From DASRHK01 sp963776465 (GTDB lineage Bacteria; Pseudomonadota; Gammaproteobacteria; Nevskiales; Nevskiaceae): a stretch of DNA of 64,000 bases. Both the position numbers and the translations under genes were made by a program. Position 1 is the first letter of the stretch. Every line of letters begins with the position of its first letter. The DNA lies in NCBI GenBank assembly GCA_963776465.1, contig CAVZMV010000001.1:310001-374000 (forward strand). Reading direction: 5' to 3'. This document shows, piece after piece, positions 25,493 through 33,784 of this stretch. Below the pieces are notes generated by a model. It saw only the letters and a list, made by a program, of their open reading frames with translations, ran no database searches and was not told where the DNA came from.

Positions 25493-27718
25493 TTAAGTTT
25501 TCGATGTCTCCGCCTTGATCGACTGCACCGTCTGCCAGCCGCGCGGCAGGTGCGAGCCGCGGCTGGCGCGCGAGCCCTGGTAGGGCCCCCACTCCGACGG
25601 CTTGAGCGTCATCTGCCGCGTGCCGGACTGGATCAGCAGGCTCGCCTGCGCCGGCAGCGTCGTCCACACCACGATGCGGTCCTCGCCGCGCAGCGCGATC
25701 AGCTTGTTGCCCTTGCCGCGCGTGAGTTCCGGCAGCTCGGCGATCGGGAACACCAGCAGGCGACCCTCGGCAGTGACCATCGCCACGCGATCCTCTTTCA
25801 GATTGCGGATCGGCGACGGCGCCAGCGCCGCGGCGTCGGCCGACACGTTCAGCGCGGACTTGCCGGCGCGCTTGGCGGCCTGCAGCTCACCGAGCTTGGC
25901 GACGAAGCCATAGCCGTTGTTCGCGCCGAGCACACAGCGGTCCTCGGCATCGCCCAGGACCGCGCCGGCGACGCGCGCGCCATCCTGCAGATCCAGGCGC
26001 GACGTCACGGGCTCGCCGTGTCCGCGCGCCGACGGCAGGTCGTGCGCTGGCAACGTGTAAGCGCGTCCCTTGCTGTCGACCAGGATCAGCACCTGGTTGC
26101 TGCGTCCCTGCGCGGCCGCGAGGAATTCGTCGCCGGCCTTGTAGTCGAGCTCGAGCGGATTGATCTCGTGTCCCTTGGCCGCCCGGATCCAGCCGCCCTT
26201 GGAGAGCACGACCGTGATCGGCTCGGTCGGCAGGATTTCGGTCGCCTGCAGCGCCTGCGCCGCGGGCCTCGCGACGATCTTGCAGCGGCGCGCGTCGCCG
26301 TACTTCTCGGCGTCCGCCTTGATCTCCTCGGTGATCAGCTTCTTGAGCTTGGCGTCGGACTTCAGCAGGTCCTCCAGCTCGCTGCGCTCGGTGGCGAGCT
26401 CCTTCTGCTCGGCCTTGATTTTCATCTCCTCGAGCCGGGCCAGGTGGCGCAGCTTGGTCTCGAGAATCGCCTCGGTCTGGATCTCGGTGAGCTTGAAGCG
26501 TTTCATCAACACCGGCTTTGGCTCTTCCTCGGTGCGGATGATGCGGATCACCTCGTCGAGGTTGAGATACGCCTTCATCAGGCCGTCGAGGATGTGCAGG
26601 CGATCCGCGACCTTCTGCAGGCGATAGTTGAGCCGCCGCTTGACGGTGTCGACGCGGTAGTCGAGCCACTCGGTGAGGATCTCCTTGAGGTTCTTCACCC
26701 GCGGCCGGCCGTCCAGGCCGATCATGTTGAGGTTGACGCGATGCGTGCGCTCGAGCTCCGTGGTGGCGAACAGGTGCGCCATCAGCTGCGGGATGTCGAC
26801 GCGGTTGCTGCGCGGCACGATGACCAGGCGCGTCGGATTCTCGTGGTCGGACTCGTCGCGCAGATCCTCCACCAGCGGCAGCTTCTTGGCGCGCATCTGC
26901 TCGGCGATCTGCTCGAGCACCTTGGCCGGCGACACCTGGTGCGGCAGCGCGGTGACGATGACGTTGCCGTCCTCCTCCTCCCACTTGGCGCGCACGCGCA
27001 CCTGGCCGTTGCCGCTCTCGTAGATCGCGCGGATCTCCTCGGGCGGCGAGATGATCTCGCAGCCGGTCGGGTAATCCGGGCCGGGGATCATTTCGCACAG
27101 CGTCGACAGGTGCGCATTCGGCGCCTTGAGCAGGTGGATGCACGCCGCCGCCAGCTCGCGCAGGTTGTGCGGCGGGATGTCGGTGGCCATGCCGACCGCG
27201 ATGCCGGTGGTGCCGTTGACCAGGATGTTGGGCAGTCGCGCCGGCAGCAGGCGCGGCTCGTTGCGCGTGCCGTCGAACGTCGGCAGCCAGTCGACCGTGC
27301 CCTGCCCGATCTCCGCCAGCAGCGTCTGCGCGTAGGCGGTCAGGCGCGACTCGGTGTAGCGATAGGCGGCGAAGGACTTGGGATCGTCCGCCGACCCCCA
27401 GTTTCCCTGCCCGTCGATCAACGGGTAGCGGTAGGAGAACGGCTGCGCCATCGTCACCATCGCCTCGTAGCAGGCGGCGTCGCCGTGCGGATGGAACTTG
27501 CCGATGACGTCGCCGACGGTCAGCGCGGACTTGCGCGGCTTGGACGCGGCGTTGATGCCGAGCTCGGACATCGCATAGACGATGCGACGCTGCACGGGCT
27601 TCAGGCCGTCGGCGACGTGCGGCAGCGCGCGGTCGAGGATCACGTACATCGAGTAGTCGAGGTACGCCTTCTCGGCGAAGACGCGCAACGGCAGCTTTTC
27701 GATTTCGATGGTGGTCAT
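25493..27718 (-). CDS. parC: DNA topoisomerase IV subunit A
   Basis: 741 aa. The breakage-reunion domain starts LRVFAEKAYLDYSMYVILDRALP, the active-site Tyr lies in FAAYRYTESRLT, and the helical tower follows. The shorter C-terminal pinwheel domain is that expected for ParC rather than GyrA; there is no GyrA box. It decatenates daughter chromosomes together with ParE. It lies four bases downstream of the DUF3592 gene in a parE-SDR-DUF3592-parC operon. Confidence 0.96.
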   Translation of the reverse strand: MTTIEIEKLPLRVFAEKAYLDYSMYVILDRALPHVADGLKPVQRRIVYAMSELGINAASKPRKSALTVGDVIGKFHPHGDAACYEAMVTMAQPFSYRYPLIDGQGNWGSADDPKSFAAYRYTESRLTAYAQTLLAEIGQGTVDWLPTFDGTRNEPRLLPARLPNILVNGTTGIAVGMATDIPPHNLRELAAACIHLLKAPNAHLSTLCEMIPGPDYPTGCEIISPPEEIRAIYESGNGQVRVRAKWEEEDGNVIVTALPHQVSPAKVLEQIAEQMRAKKLPLVEDLRDESDHENPTRLVIVPRSNRVDIPQLMAHLFATTELERTHRVNLNMIGLDGRPRVKNLKEILTEWLDYRVDTVKRRLNYRLQKVADRLHILDGLMKAYLNLDEVIRIIRTEEEPKPVLMKRFKLTEIQTEAILETKLRHLARLEEMKIKAEQKELATERSELEDLLKSDAKLKKLITEEIKADAEKYGDARRCKIVARPAAQALQATEILPTEPITVVLSKGGWIRAAKGHEINPLELDYKAGDEFLAAAQGRSNQVLILVDSKGRAYTLPAHDLPSARGHGEPVTSRLDLQDGARVAGAVLGDAEDRCVLGANNGYGFVAKLGELQAAKRAGKSALNVSADAAALAPSPIRNLKEDRVAMVTAEGRLLVFPIAELPELTRGKGNKLIALRGEDRIVVWTTLPAQASLLIQSGTRQMTLKPSEWGPYQGSRASRGSHLPRGWQTVQSIKAETSKT

Positions 27719-27722
27719 GGTG

Positions 27723-28697
27723 TCATTGGCGGGCAGCGAAGGGCTGCAGGAACGCGGTATCCATCCAGTAGCGACGTGGCTGCGACGGATCGACGTGGAG
27801 CGTGATGTCGGGGTGCTGGCTCAAGTACACGCTCGGGTCTTCCCAAACGCTGACCGGGCTTTCGTAGCGGTACAGCTTGCCGTCCAGCGGATTGCGCCAC
27901 TGGGCGAGGACCTTCATGGGACAGCGACCGTTCATCTTCATGGTGCCGTCGACGCGCACACCGGCGAACTGGGCCTTGACGCGGCTGCCGTTCTCGCGCG
28001 CCCAGCGCGCATTCAGCCGCTGGCGCAGCGTCGGGATCAGGAAGCGGACGCCAAGGCCGCCGAAGACGAGCGTGAAAAAGCCGCCGAACATCGGCGCGAA
28101 CCACAGCTGGATCCAGTTATCGATCTTGGCTTGCTGCGGCTTGCCCGGCGGATAGAGCACGCCGAGCGCTTCGCCGACGTGGAACTGCGCTGGACGATTG
28201 CCGATCGGTGCCTCGAACTCGATCGTCTCTCCTTCGGCCTCGAAGCGGACCACCGGGTGGTAGCCCGACTTGTTGCCGCCCCTGGAGACGTTGCGCACCA
28301 CCTGCCCTTCCGCGCGGACGACGTTGTCCAGGAACTGCAGCTGCATCGCGCCGAAAACGATGGCGACGACGGCCGAGACGGTGCCGATGCCGGTGAAGAG
28401 ATAGGCGATCAGGCTCGCGCCGCGCCCCATCGAGCTGATCACGATGGCTGGCGCCGGGACCGGCTGCGTAGCAGATAGCGACGGCGCGGCGATGAACACC
28501 GCTCGTCCCTGCTGCGCTTTCTGCAAGCGTGCCTGCTCGATGAGGCTGCGCAGATTGGCGAGGTCCAGCGTGCCCGCCGGCACCCCTGCGCTCTTCAGCC
28601 CGCGACGGATCGCGCGGAAGATCAGCACGATCACGAGCAGCGGCACGCCGATCGCCATGACGAGCACGAACAGGAGCGTGATGAGCATGGAGGCCAT
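27723..28697 (-). CDS. DUF3592-type membrane protein
   Basis: 324 aa with an N-terminal membrane helix (ITLLFVLVMAIGVPLLVIVLIF), a central pair of helices around 140 and 225, and the DUF3592 pattern AEGQVVRNVS...YHPVVRFEAEGETIEFEA..RPAQFHVGEALGVLYPPGKPQQAKID. A second extracytoplasmic domain follows (GRCPMKVLAQWRNPLDGKLYRYES). The function is unknown. It starts directly after the SDR stop (TAG-ATG). Confidence 0.85.
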   Translation of the reverse strand: MASMLITLLFVLVMAIGVPLLVIVLIFRAIRRGLKSAGVPAGTLDLANLRSLIEQARLQKAQQGRAVFIAAPSLSATQPVPAPAIVISSMGRGASLIAYLFTGIGTVSAVVAIVFGAMQLQFLDNVVRAEGQVVRNVSRGGNKSGYHPVVRFEAEGETIEFEAPIGNRPAQFHVGEALGVLYPPGKPQQAKIDNWIQLWFAPMFGGFFTLVFGGLGVRFLIPTLRQRLNARWARENGSRVKAQFAGVRVDGTMKMNGRCPMKVLAQWRNPLDGKLYRYESPVSVWEDPSVYLSQHPDITLHVDPSQPRRYWMDTAFLQPFAARQ

Positions 28698-29489
28698 CTA
28701 CTTGCGGATCCCGGCCGGTCCCACGGACTGCTGCAGCACCCGGGTGGCGCCCACCTTGATCTGGAACGTCCCGAAGAGGCTGGGCATCAGCGCGGCGATG
28801 CGGTTCAGGATCCGCAGCGAGAACGGCGCGACCGTGATCTCCGGGATGTTGCGCTCGATCGCCCGCACGACCGCCCTGGCGACGTCGTCGGTGGTGTTGG
28901 TGCCGATGCCGCGCGGCGGCTTGGCGCCGCTGGCGGCGAACATGCCCGCGTCGCGGATGATGCCGGGGAAGACGCAGGACACGCCGATGCGCGCGTCGTG
29001 CAGGTCCAGCCGCAGGCATTGCGCGAAGCCGCGCAGCCCGTACTTGCTGGCGCTGTAGATCGCCGAGAACGGCGAGGCCATGAGTCCTGCCAGCGAGCTG
29101 ACGAACACCATGTGGGCGCCGCCGCGCGCCTGCATGCCGTCGAGCAGTCCGCGCGCGAGCAGGATTGGTGCGCGCAGGTTGACGTCTAGCAGCGCCGAGA
29201 TCTCTTGCGTGGACCAGTCGCGGAAGTGCACCGTGCCCGGCACGCCGGCGTTGGCGACCAGCACGTCGATCTCGCCGGCGTGCAGCAGCAGGTCGTCGAT
29301 CCCCTGCGACGTGGACAGATCGGCGGCGATGGCGCGGGCGTTGACCTCGGCGGCGAGCTGCGCCAGCGCGTCGGCGTTGCGCCCGGTGATCACCAGCTGT
29401 GCGCCCCGACTCGCCAGCGCTGCGACGATCGCGCGCCCGATGCCGCCGCTCGCCCCGGTAACCAGCACGCGCTTGCCCTGCAGATTCAC
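28698..29489 (-). CDS. short-chain dehydrogenase/reductase
   Basis: 263 aa from a GTG start overlapping the parE stop by 3 bases. The Rossmann motif VLVTGASGGIGRAI, NAG (VANAGVPG), catalytic Ser (VFVSSLAG) and YSASKYGLRG (YxxxK) are all present. The C-terminal third (SLRILNRIAALMPSLFGTFQIK) suggests a lipid- or membrane-associated substrate. Its location between the topoisomerase IV genes is not an obvious functional link. Confidence 0.93.
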   Translation of the reverse strand: MNLQGKRVLVTGASGGIGRAIVAALASRGAQLVITGRNADALAQLAAEVNARAIAADLSTSQGIDDLLLHAGEIDVLVANAGVPGTVHFRDWSTQEISALLDVNLRAPILLARGLLDGMQARGGAHMVFVSSLAGLMASPFSAIYSASKYGLRGFAQCLRLDLHDARIGVSCVFPGIIRDAGMFAASGAKPPRGIGTNTTDDVARAVVRAIERNIPEITVAPFSLRILNRIAALMPSLFGTFQIKVGATRVLQQSVGPAGIRK

Positions 29490-31384
29490 GCCGCGAGCTC
29501 GGCCTTGTCGCCTTCCTTCTCCAGCCACTCGCGGCGATCGCCCGCGCGCTTCTTGGCGAGCAGCATGTCCATCAGTTTTTCGGCTGGCGTGTCGTCGAGG
29601 GTGAGCTGCACCAGCCGCCGCGTGTCGGGCGCCATGGTGGTCTCGCGCAGCTGCAGTGGATTCATCTCGCCCAGGCCCTTGAAGCGGGTGATCGAGACGT
29701 TGCCGCGGATCTTCTCGGCCTTGATGCGATCCATGATGCCGTCGCGCTCGGCTTCGTCGAGCGCATAGAACACGTTCTTGCCCACGTCGACGCGGAACAG
29801 CGGCGGCATGGCGATGAACACGTGGCCGGCTTCCACCAGCGAGCGGTAGTGGCGCAGGAAAAGCGCGCACAACAGCGTGGCGATGTGCAGGCCATCGGAG
29901 TCGGCATCGGCGAGCACGCAGATCTTGCCGTAGCGCAGCTTGGCCAGGCTGGTCTCGCCCGGCTCCACGCCGATCGCCACCGAAATGTCGTGGATCGCCT
30001 CGGACGCCAAGGCCTCGGCGGCGTCGACCTCCCAGGTGTTGAGGATCTTGCCGCGCATCGGCATCACCGCCTGGAAGTCGCGCTCGCGCGCCTGCTTGGC
30101 GGAGCCGCCGGCGGAGTCGCCTTCGACCAGGAACAGCTCGGTGCGCTTGAGATCGTCGCTGACGCAGTCGGCGAGCTTGCCCGGCAGCGCCGGTCCGCTC
30201 GTGATCTTCTTGCGCTCGACGGTCTTGGAGGCCTTGAGCCGCTTGTTGGCGCTGGCGATGACCAGCTGCGCAATCTGCTCGCCTTCCTGCGGATGCTGGT
30301 TGAGCCACAGGCTGAAGGCGTCGTGCACCGTGCCGGTGACGAAGGTGGCCGATTCGCGCGAGGCGAGTCGTTCCTTGGTCTGTCCGGCGAACTGCGGCTC
30401 CTGCATCTTCACCGACAGGACGTAGGCGCAGCCCTGCCAGACGTCCTCGGGCGCGAGCTTGAGGCCCCGCGGCAAGAGGTTGCGGAACTCGCAGAACTGG
30501 CGGATGGCTTCGGTCAGGCCCGTGCGCAGGCCGTTGACGTGCGTGCCGCCCTGCGGCGTGGGGATGAGATTGACGTAGCTCTCGGAGATCAGTTCGGTGC
30601 CACCCTCTGCAACCCACGCTAGCGCCCACTCTGCCTCCTCGCGCTCGCCCTTGAAGTTGCCGACGAAGGGCTTGGCCGGCAGCGAGGAGACGCCGTTCAG
30701 GCCCTCGATGAGGTAATCGGTGAGGCCGTTGTCGTATTTCCAGCTCGTCTGCTCTTTATTGACCTGGTCGTCGAGCCTGACCGTCAGGCCCGGACACAGC
30801 ACGGCCTTGGCGCGCAGGACCTGCTTGAGCTTCGGCACCAGGAACTTCGGGAACTCGAAGTATTTCTCGTTGGGCCAGAAGCGCACCGAGGTCCCGGAGC
30901 GGCGCTGACCGGCGGTGCCGACCTGCTTCAGGTTCCCGGTCTTCTCGCCGTCCGCGAAGCTCATCGCGTACTCGGCGCCGCCGCGCCAGACGTGGACGTC
31001 GAGCCGCGCCGACAGCGCGTTGACCACCGACACGCCGACGCCGTGCAGGCCTCCGGAGAACTTGTAGGTCTTGTCGGAGAACTTTGCGCCCGAGTGCAGG
31101 CGGCACAGGATCAGCTCGACGCCGGTGACCTTGTGCTGCGGGTGCACGTCCACCGGCATGCCGCGGCCGTTGTCGACGACCTGCAGGGAGCCATCGTCGA
31201 ACAGCGTGACGGCGATAAGGTCGGCGTGGCCGGCAAGCGCCTCGTCGACAGCGTTGTCGACGACTTCCTGGGCGAGGTGATTGGGCCGCGCCGTGTCGGT
31301 GTACATCCCGGGTCGGCGGCGGACGGGATCGAGTCCGCTGAGGACTTCGATCTGTTCGGCGGAATACTGGTTGGCGTTCGCCAT
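29486..31384 (-). CDS. parE: DNA topoisomerase IV subunit B
   Basis: 632 aa. It is a GHKL ATPase with EVVDNAVDEALAGH, the glycine-rich lid GLHGVGVSVVNALS, the transducer, and the TOPRIM domain with LVEGDSAGGSAKQARERDFQAV. A C-terminal ParC-interaction segment follows. It is the first gene of the operon, and its promoter must lie in the 31385-31787 gap. Confidence 0.97.
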   Translation of the reverse strand: MANANQYSAEQIEVLSGLDPVRRRPGMYTDTARPNHLAQEVVDNAVDEALAGHADLIAVTLFDDGSLQVVDNGRGMPVDVHPQHKVTGVELILCRLHSGAKFSDKTYKFSGGLHGVGVSVVNALSARLDVHVWRGGAEYAMSFADGEKTGNLKQVGTAGQRRSGTSVRFWPNEKYFEFPKFLVPKLKQVLRAKAVLCPGLTVRLDDQVNKEQTSWKYDNGLTDYLIEGLNGVSSLPAKPFVGNFKGEREEAEWALAWVAEGGTELISESYVNLIPTPQGGTHVNGLRTGLTEAIRQFCEFRNLLPRGLKLAPEDVWQGCAYVLSVKMQEPQFAGQTKERLASRESATFVTGTVHDAFSLWLNQHPQEGEQIAQLVIASANKRLKASKTVERKKITSGPALPGKLADCVSDDLKRTELFLVEGDSAGGSAKQARERDFQAVMPMRGKILNTWEVDAAEALASEAIHDISVAIGVEPGETSLAKLRYGKICVLADADSDGLHIATLLCALFLRHYRSLVEAGHVFIAMPPLFRVDVGKNVFYALDEAERDGIMDRIKAEKIRGNVSITRFKGLGEMNPLQLRETTMAPDTRRLVQLTLDDTPAEKLMDMLLAKKRAGDRREWLEKEGDKAELAA

Positions 31385-31787
31385 GGAGCTGGATTTCTAG
31401 ATGCGCGGGCAAGGTACTGGACGCGATGCGCGCACGCAAGACTGTTGGTCGAAGAAAGCATGTGATACGTGGGCTTCTGCGCTCGACAATCGATCGCCGG
31501 TACGGCGTGCCGGGGGACGACTTAAAAGCTCCGTCAGCCTCGGGTGGCGCCGTCCCTGGCGCCACACGCCCCCGGCAAGCCGCACCGGCCGCTCGCATGT
31601 GCCGGCTTTGCTTCCGGAGTGACGTTCGACGCGCTTGCGTTCGCGCGCGCGGAGCGGGTCGCCGCAGCAGGGACGCTGCGGCGAGCGCTATTTGACACAT
31701 GGATGGTCGAATTAGCGCGACCCCGGAGTCGCGCGCGAACGCCGTCGCCGGCACGAGGGAAGCAAAGCCGGGCGACAGAGCTCCCGT
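31385..31787. other. intergenic region, 403 bp, with repeat B1
   Basis: It lies between the histidine kinase 3' end and the parE start (both minus strand). It contains palindromic element B1 (31496-31589). The rest is GC-rich with no supported ORF; it probably holds the parE promoter. Confidence 0.5.
31496..31589. repeat. palindromic element B1
   Basis: Arms of 21 bp (GCCGGTACGGCGTGCCGGGG... with a near-perfect complement at 31569-31589) enclose a core of about 60 bp starting ACGACTTAAAAGCTCC and ending in hairpin GTGGCGCC-GTCCCT-GGCGCCAC. The core is identical by eye to that at 35958-36009 while the arms differ. Confidence 0.85.
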
Positions 31788-32990
31788 TCAGACGGCGAAC
31801 GTCACCCTCGCCACCGTCCCCTTCCCCGCTTCGCTGTCGAGCGTCAGCGTCCAGCCGCAGCGATGCGCCAGCGTGCGCGCGATGTAGAGCCCCATGCCGC
31901 TGCCGCCGTGGCGGCTCTTGGCGCCGGGCTCGAAGACGTGCGCGAGCTGCTCGGCGGTCATGCCCTCGCCGTCGTCCTCCACGCGCAGCGCGTGCGCGTC
32001 GAAGGCGACGCGCACCTCGCCGTCGGGCGTCGCGCGGATGGCGTTGCGCAGCAGGTTGGTGAAGACGATGCCGATCAGCGCCGGCGGCGCCTGCACCGTC
32101 ACGCCCTGCTTCGACGTCCAGACGATGCGGGTACCGTTGTCTTTCGCTGCTGCCGAATACGGCGCGGCCAGCTGCGGCAAGAGCTCGTGCAGCTGCACGG
32201 TTTGGAACCCAGGCAGCTCGCGGCCCTGCGACAGGCTCAGCAGCGCGTCGAGGTCGGCGACCGTTTCCGCGACCGAGCGCTCGATGCGCTCCAGCACCTC
32301 GCGCGGAACTGCGGGCATCAGCGCCAGAACTTCCGCGGCGCCGCGGATGGCGGCCAGCGGCGTGCGCAGCTCATGACTGGCCGCGGCCGCGAACGCGCGC
32401 TCGCGCGTCACCAGCGCGTCGAGCCGGGCCATGTGGTCGTTGAGCGCGGCGACGATCACGTCGAGCTCGCCGTCCTCGGCCCAGCTCTCCAGGCGCTGTC
32501 CGCGCTGCCCGGGGTCGATCGCGCGGATGCGGCTGACCAGTGCGTCCAGCGGCTCGAGCGCGCGACCGGCGACCCAGCCACTGGCCAGCCACGCGGCCAG
32601 CCCTGCCGCGAGCACGCCGAGGATCAGCGCGGCGTGCATCCAGCGCTCGCGCTCGGAGAGACCTTCGACGTCGAAGAGCAGCCAGGCCCGATCGCCCGGC
32701 CCGACGTCCTGCACCAGCACGTGGAAGCGCTGGCCCGCGATCTTGAAGTCGCGATAGGAGCCGGGCGAGAGCGCGCGCAGCTCCTCCGGCGGCTCGCCAT
32801 GCCCCGCGGCCGGCCGGAAATAGCGCGTCGACGCCTCCTGCCCCTGCAGCTCGCGCTGGAGCACGTGGTCCAGCGTCGTGCGCTCGATCCAGTCGTTGCC
32901 GATCCACAGCACCGCCGCGAAGATCCCGGCCAGCCCGACGGAGAAGGAGATCAGCGCCAGCGCGAGCCGGCGGCGCAGATCAGGCTGCAT
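31788..32990 (-). CDS. sensor histidine kinase
   Basis: 400 aa. A first helix (LALALISFSVGLAGIFAAVLW), a periplasmic sensor of roughly 100 aa, a second helix near 135-155, a HAMP-like linker (ALEPLDALVSRIRAIDPG), HisKA with ASHELRTPLAAI, and HATPase boxes NLLRNAI, DDGEGM and GSGMGLYIA are in the usual order. It overlaps the response regulator gene by 11 bases. The pair is divergent from a TonB receptor gene that it probably controls. Confidence 0.95.
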   Translation of the reverse strand: MQPDLRRRLALALISFSVGLAGIFAAVLWIGNDWIERTTLDHVLQRELQGQEASTRYFRPAAGHGEPPEELRALSPGSYRDFKIAGQRFHVLVQDVGPGDRAWLLFDVEGLSERERWMHAALILGVLAAGLAAWLASGWVAGRALEPLDALVSRIRAIDPGQRGQRLESWAEDGELDVIVAALNDHMARLDALVTRERAFAAAASHELRTPLAAIRGAAEVLALMPAVPREVLERIERSVAETVADLDALLSLSQGRELPGFQTVQLHELLPQLAAPYSAAAKDNGTRIVWTSKQGVTVQAPPALIGIVFTNLLRNAIRATPDGEVRVAFDAHALRVEDDGEGMTAEQLAHVFEPGAKSRHGGSGMGLYIARTLAHRCGWTLTLDSEAGKGTVARVTFAV

Positions 32991-33654
32991 CGGCGCTCAG
33001 GCGATAACCCGCGCCGTGGACCGTGTGCAGCAATTTCAGGCGGAACGGCCGGTCGATCGCCGCGCGCAGCGCGTGCATGTGGACGCGCAGCACGTCGTCC
33101 TCCGGCGCGTCCGCGCCCCACAGCAGCTGCTCGAGCTCCGCGCGCAACACCACGCGATGGCTTTCGCGCATCAAGAGCTCCAGCAGCTTGCGCGTGCTGG
33201 GATTGAGCGCGAGCACGCGACCGCCGCGACGGGCCTCGAGCGTGTGCGGGTCGTAGGACAGATCGGCGACGCGCAGCGTCAGGTCGGCGGGATGCCCCGT
33301 GCGCCGGACCAGCGCCTCGAGCCGCACTTTCAGCTCCGCCAGCGCGAACGGCTTGACCAGGTAGTCGTCGGCGCCGGCCTCGAAGCCGGCGACCTTGTCG
33401 GCAGTGGTGTCCAGCGCTGTCAGCATCAGGATTGGCAGCCGCGGGCGCTCGGCCCGCAGTCGGCGGCAGACCTCGTCGCCCGCCATCTTCGGCAGCATGC
33501 GGTCCAGCACGAGCACGTCGAAGTCCTTCTGCAGCGCCAGGTCCAGGCCCTTCTGGCCGTTGGCGGCGATCTCGACCCGGTGGCCCAGTCCGGACAGGTA
33601 GTCGCCGATGTTCGCGGCGATCGGGCGATGGTCTTCGACGACGAGGACGCGCAT
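32980..33654 (-). CDS. OmpR-family response regulator
   Basis: 224 aa. The receiver has acidic residues E7-D8, phospho-acceptor Asp51 (VLVLDRMLP), Thr in LMLTALD and Lys in YLVKPF. A winged-helix output follows with LNPSTRKLLELLMRESHRVVLRAEL...VLRVHMHALRAAI. It is transcribed before its kinase. The candidate operator at 33696-33712 lies between its start and the divergent TonB receptor. Confidence 0.95.
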   Translation of the reverse strand: MRVLVVEDHRPIAANIGDYLSGLGHRVEIAANGQKGLDLALQKDFDVLVLDRMLPKMAGDEVCRRLRAERPRLPILMLTALDTTADKVAGFEAGADDYLVKPFALAELKVRLEALVRRTGHPADLTLRVADLSYDPHTLEARRGGRVLALNPSTRKLLELLMRESHRVVLRAELEQLLWGADAPEDDVLRVHMHALRAAIDRPFRLKLLHTVHGAGYRLSADAA

Positions 33655-33695
33655 GTCGAGCAGTTTAGTCGCTGCCGCAGCCGACCCCCCGCGGC

Positions 33696-33712
33696 TTTAC
33701 ACGATTTTTACA
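33696..33712. promoter_or_regulatory. candidate OmpR-type direct-repeat operator
   Basis: Two TTTACA hexamers start at 33696 and 33707, 11 bp apart, the spacing typical for tandem binding of OmpR-family regulators. The site is in the 130-bp space between the response regulator and TonB receptor starts and could also act as part of a promoter. Confidence 0.5.
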
Positions 33713-33784
33713 TTTATCCGGCCCGGTCTTAGACTGCCCCGCAGCCGCGGCGACGCGGACCGATCTTCAACAGGGGGGAGACTT

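Noticed and set aside
25550..27805. 751-aa plus-strand ORF opposite parC
   Set aside because: Antisense of a well-recognised topoisomerase subunit; low-complexity translation.
31401..31695. Small plus-strand ORFs between the kinase and parE
   Set aside because: They read through palindromic element B1 and have no coding signature.
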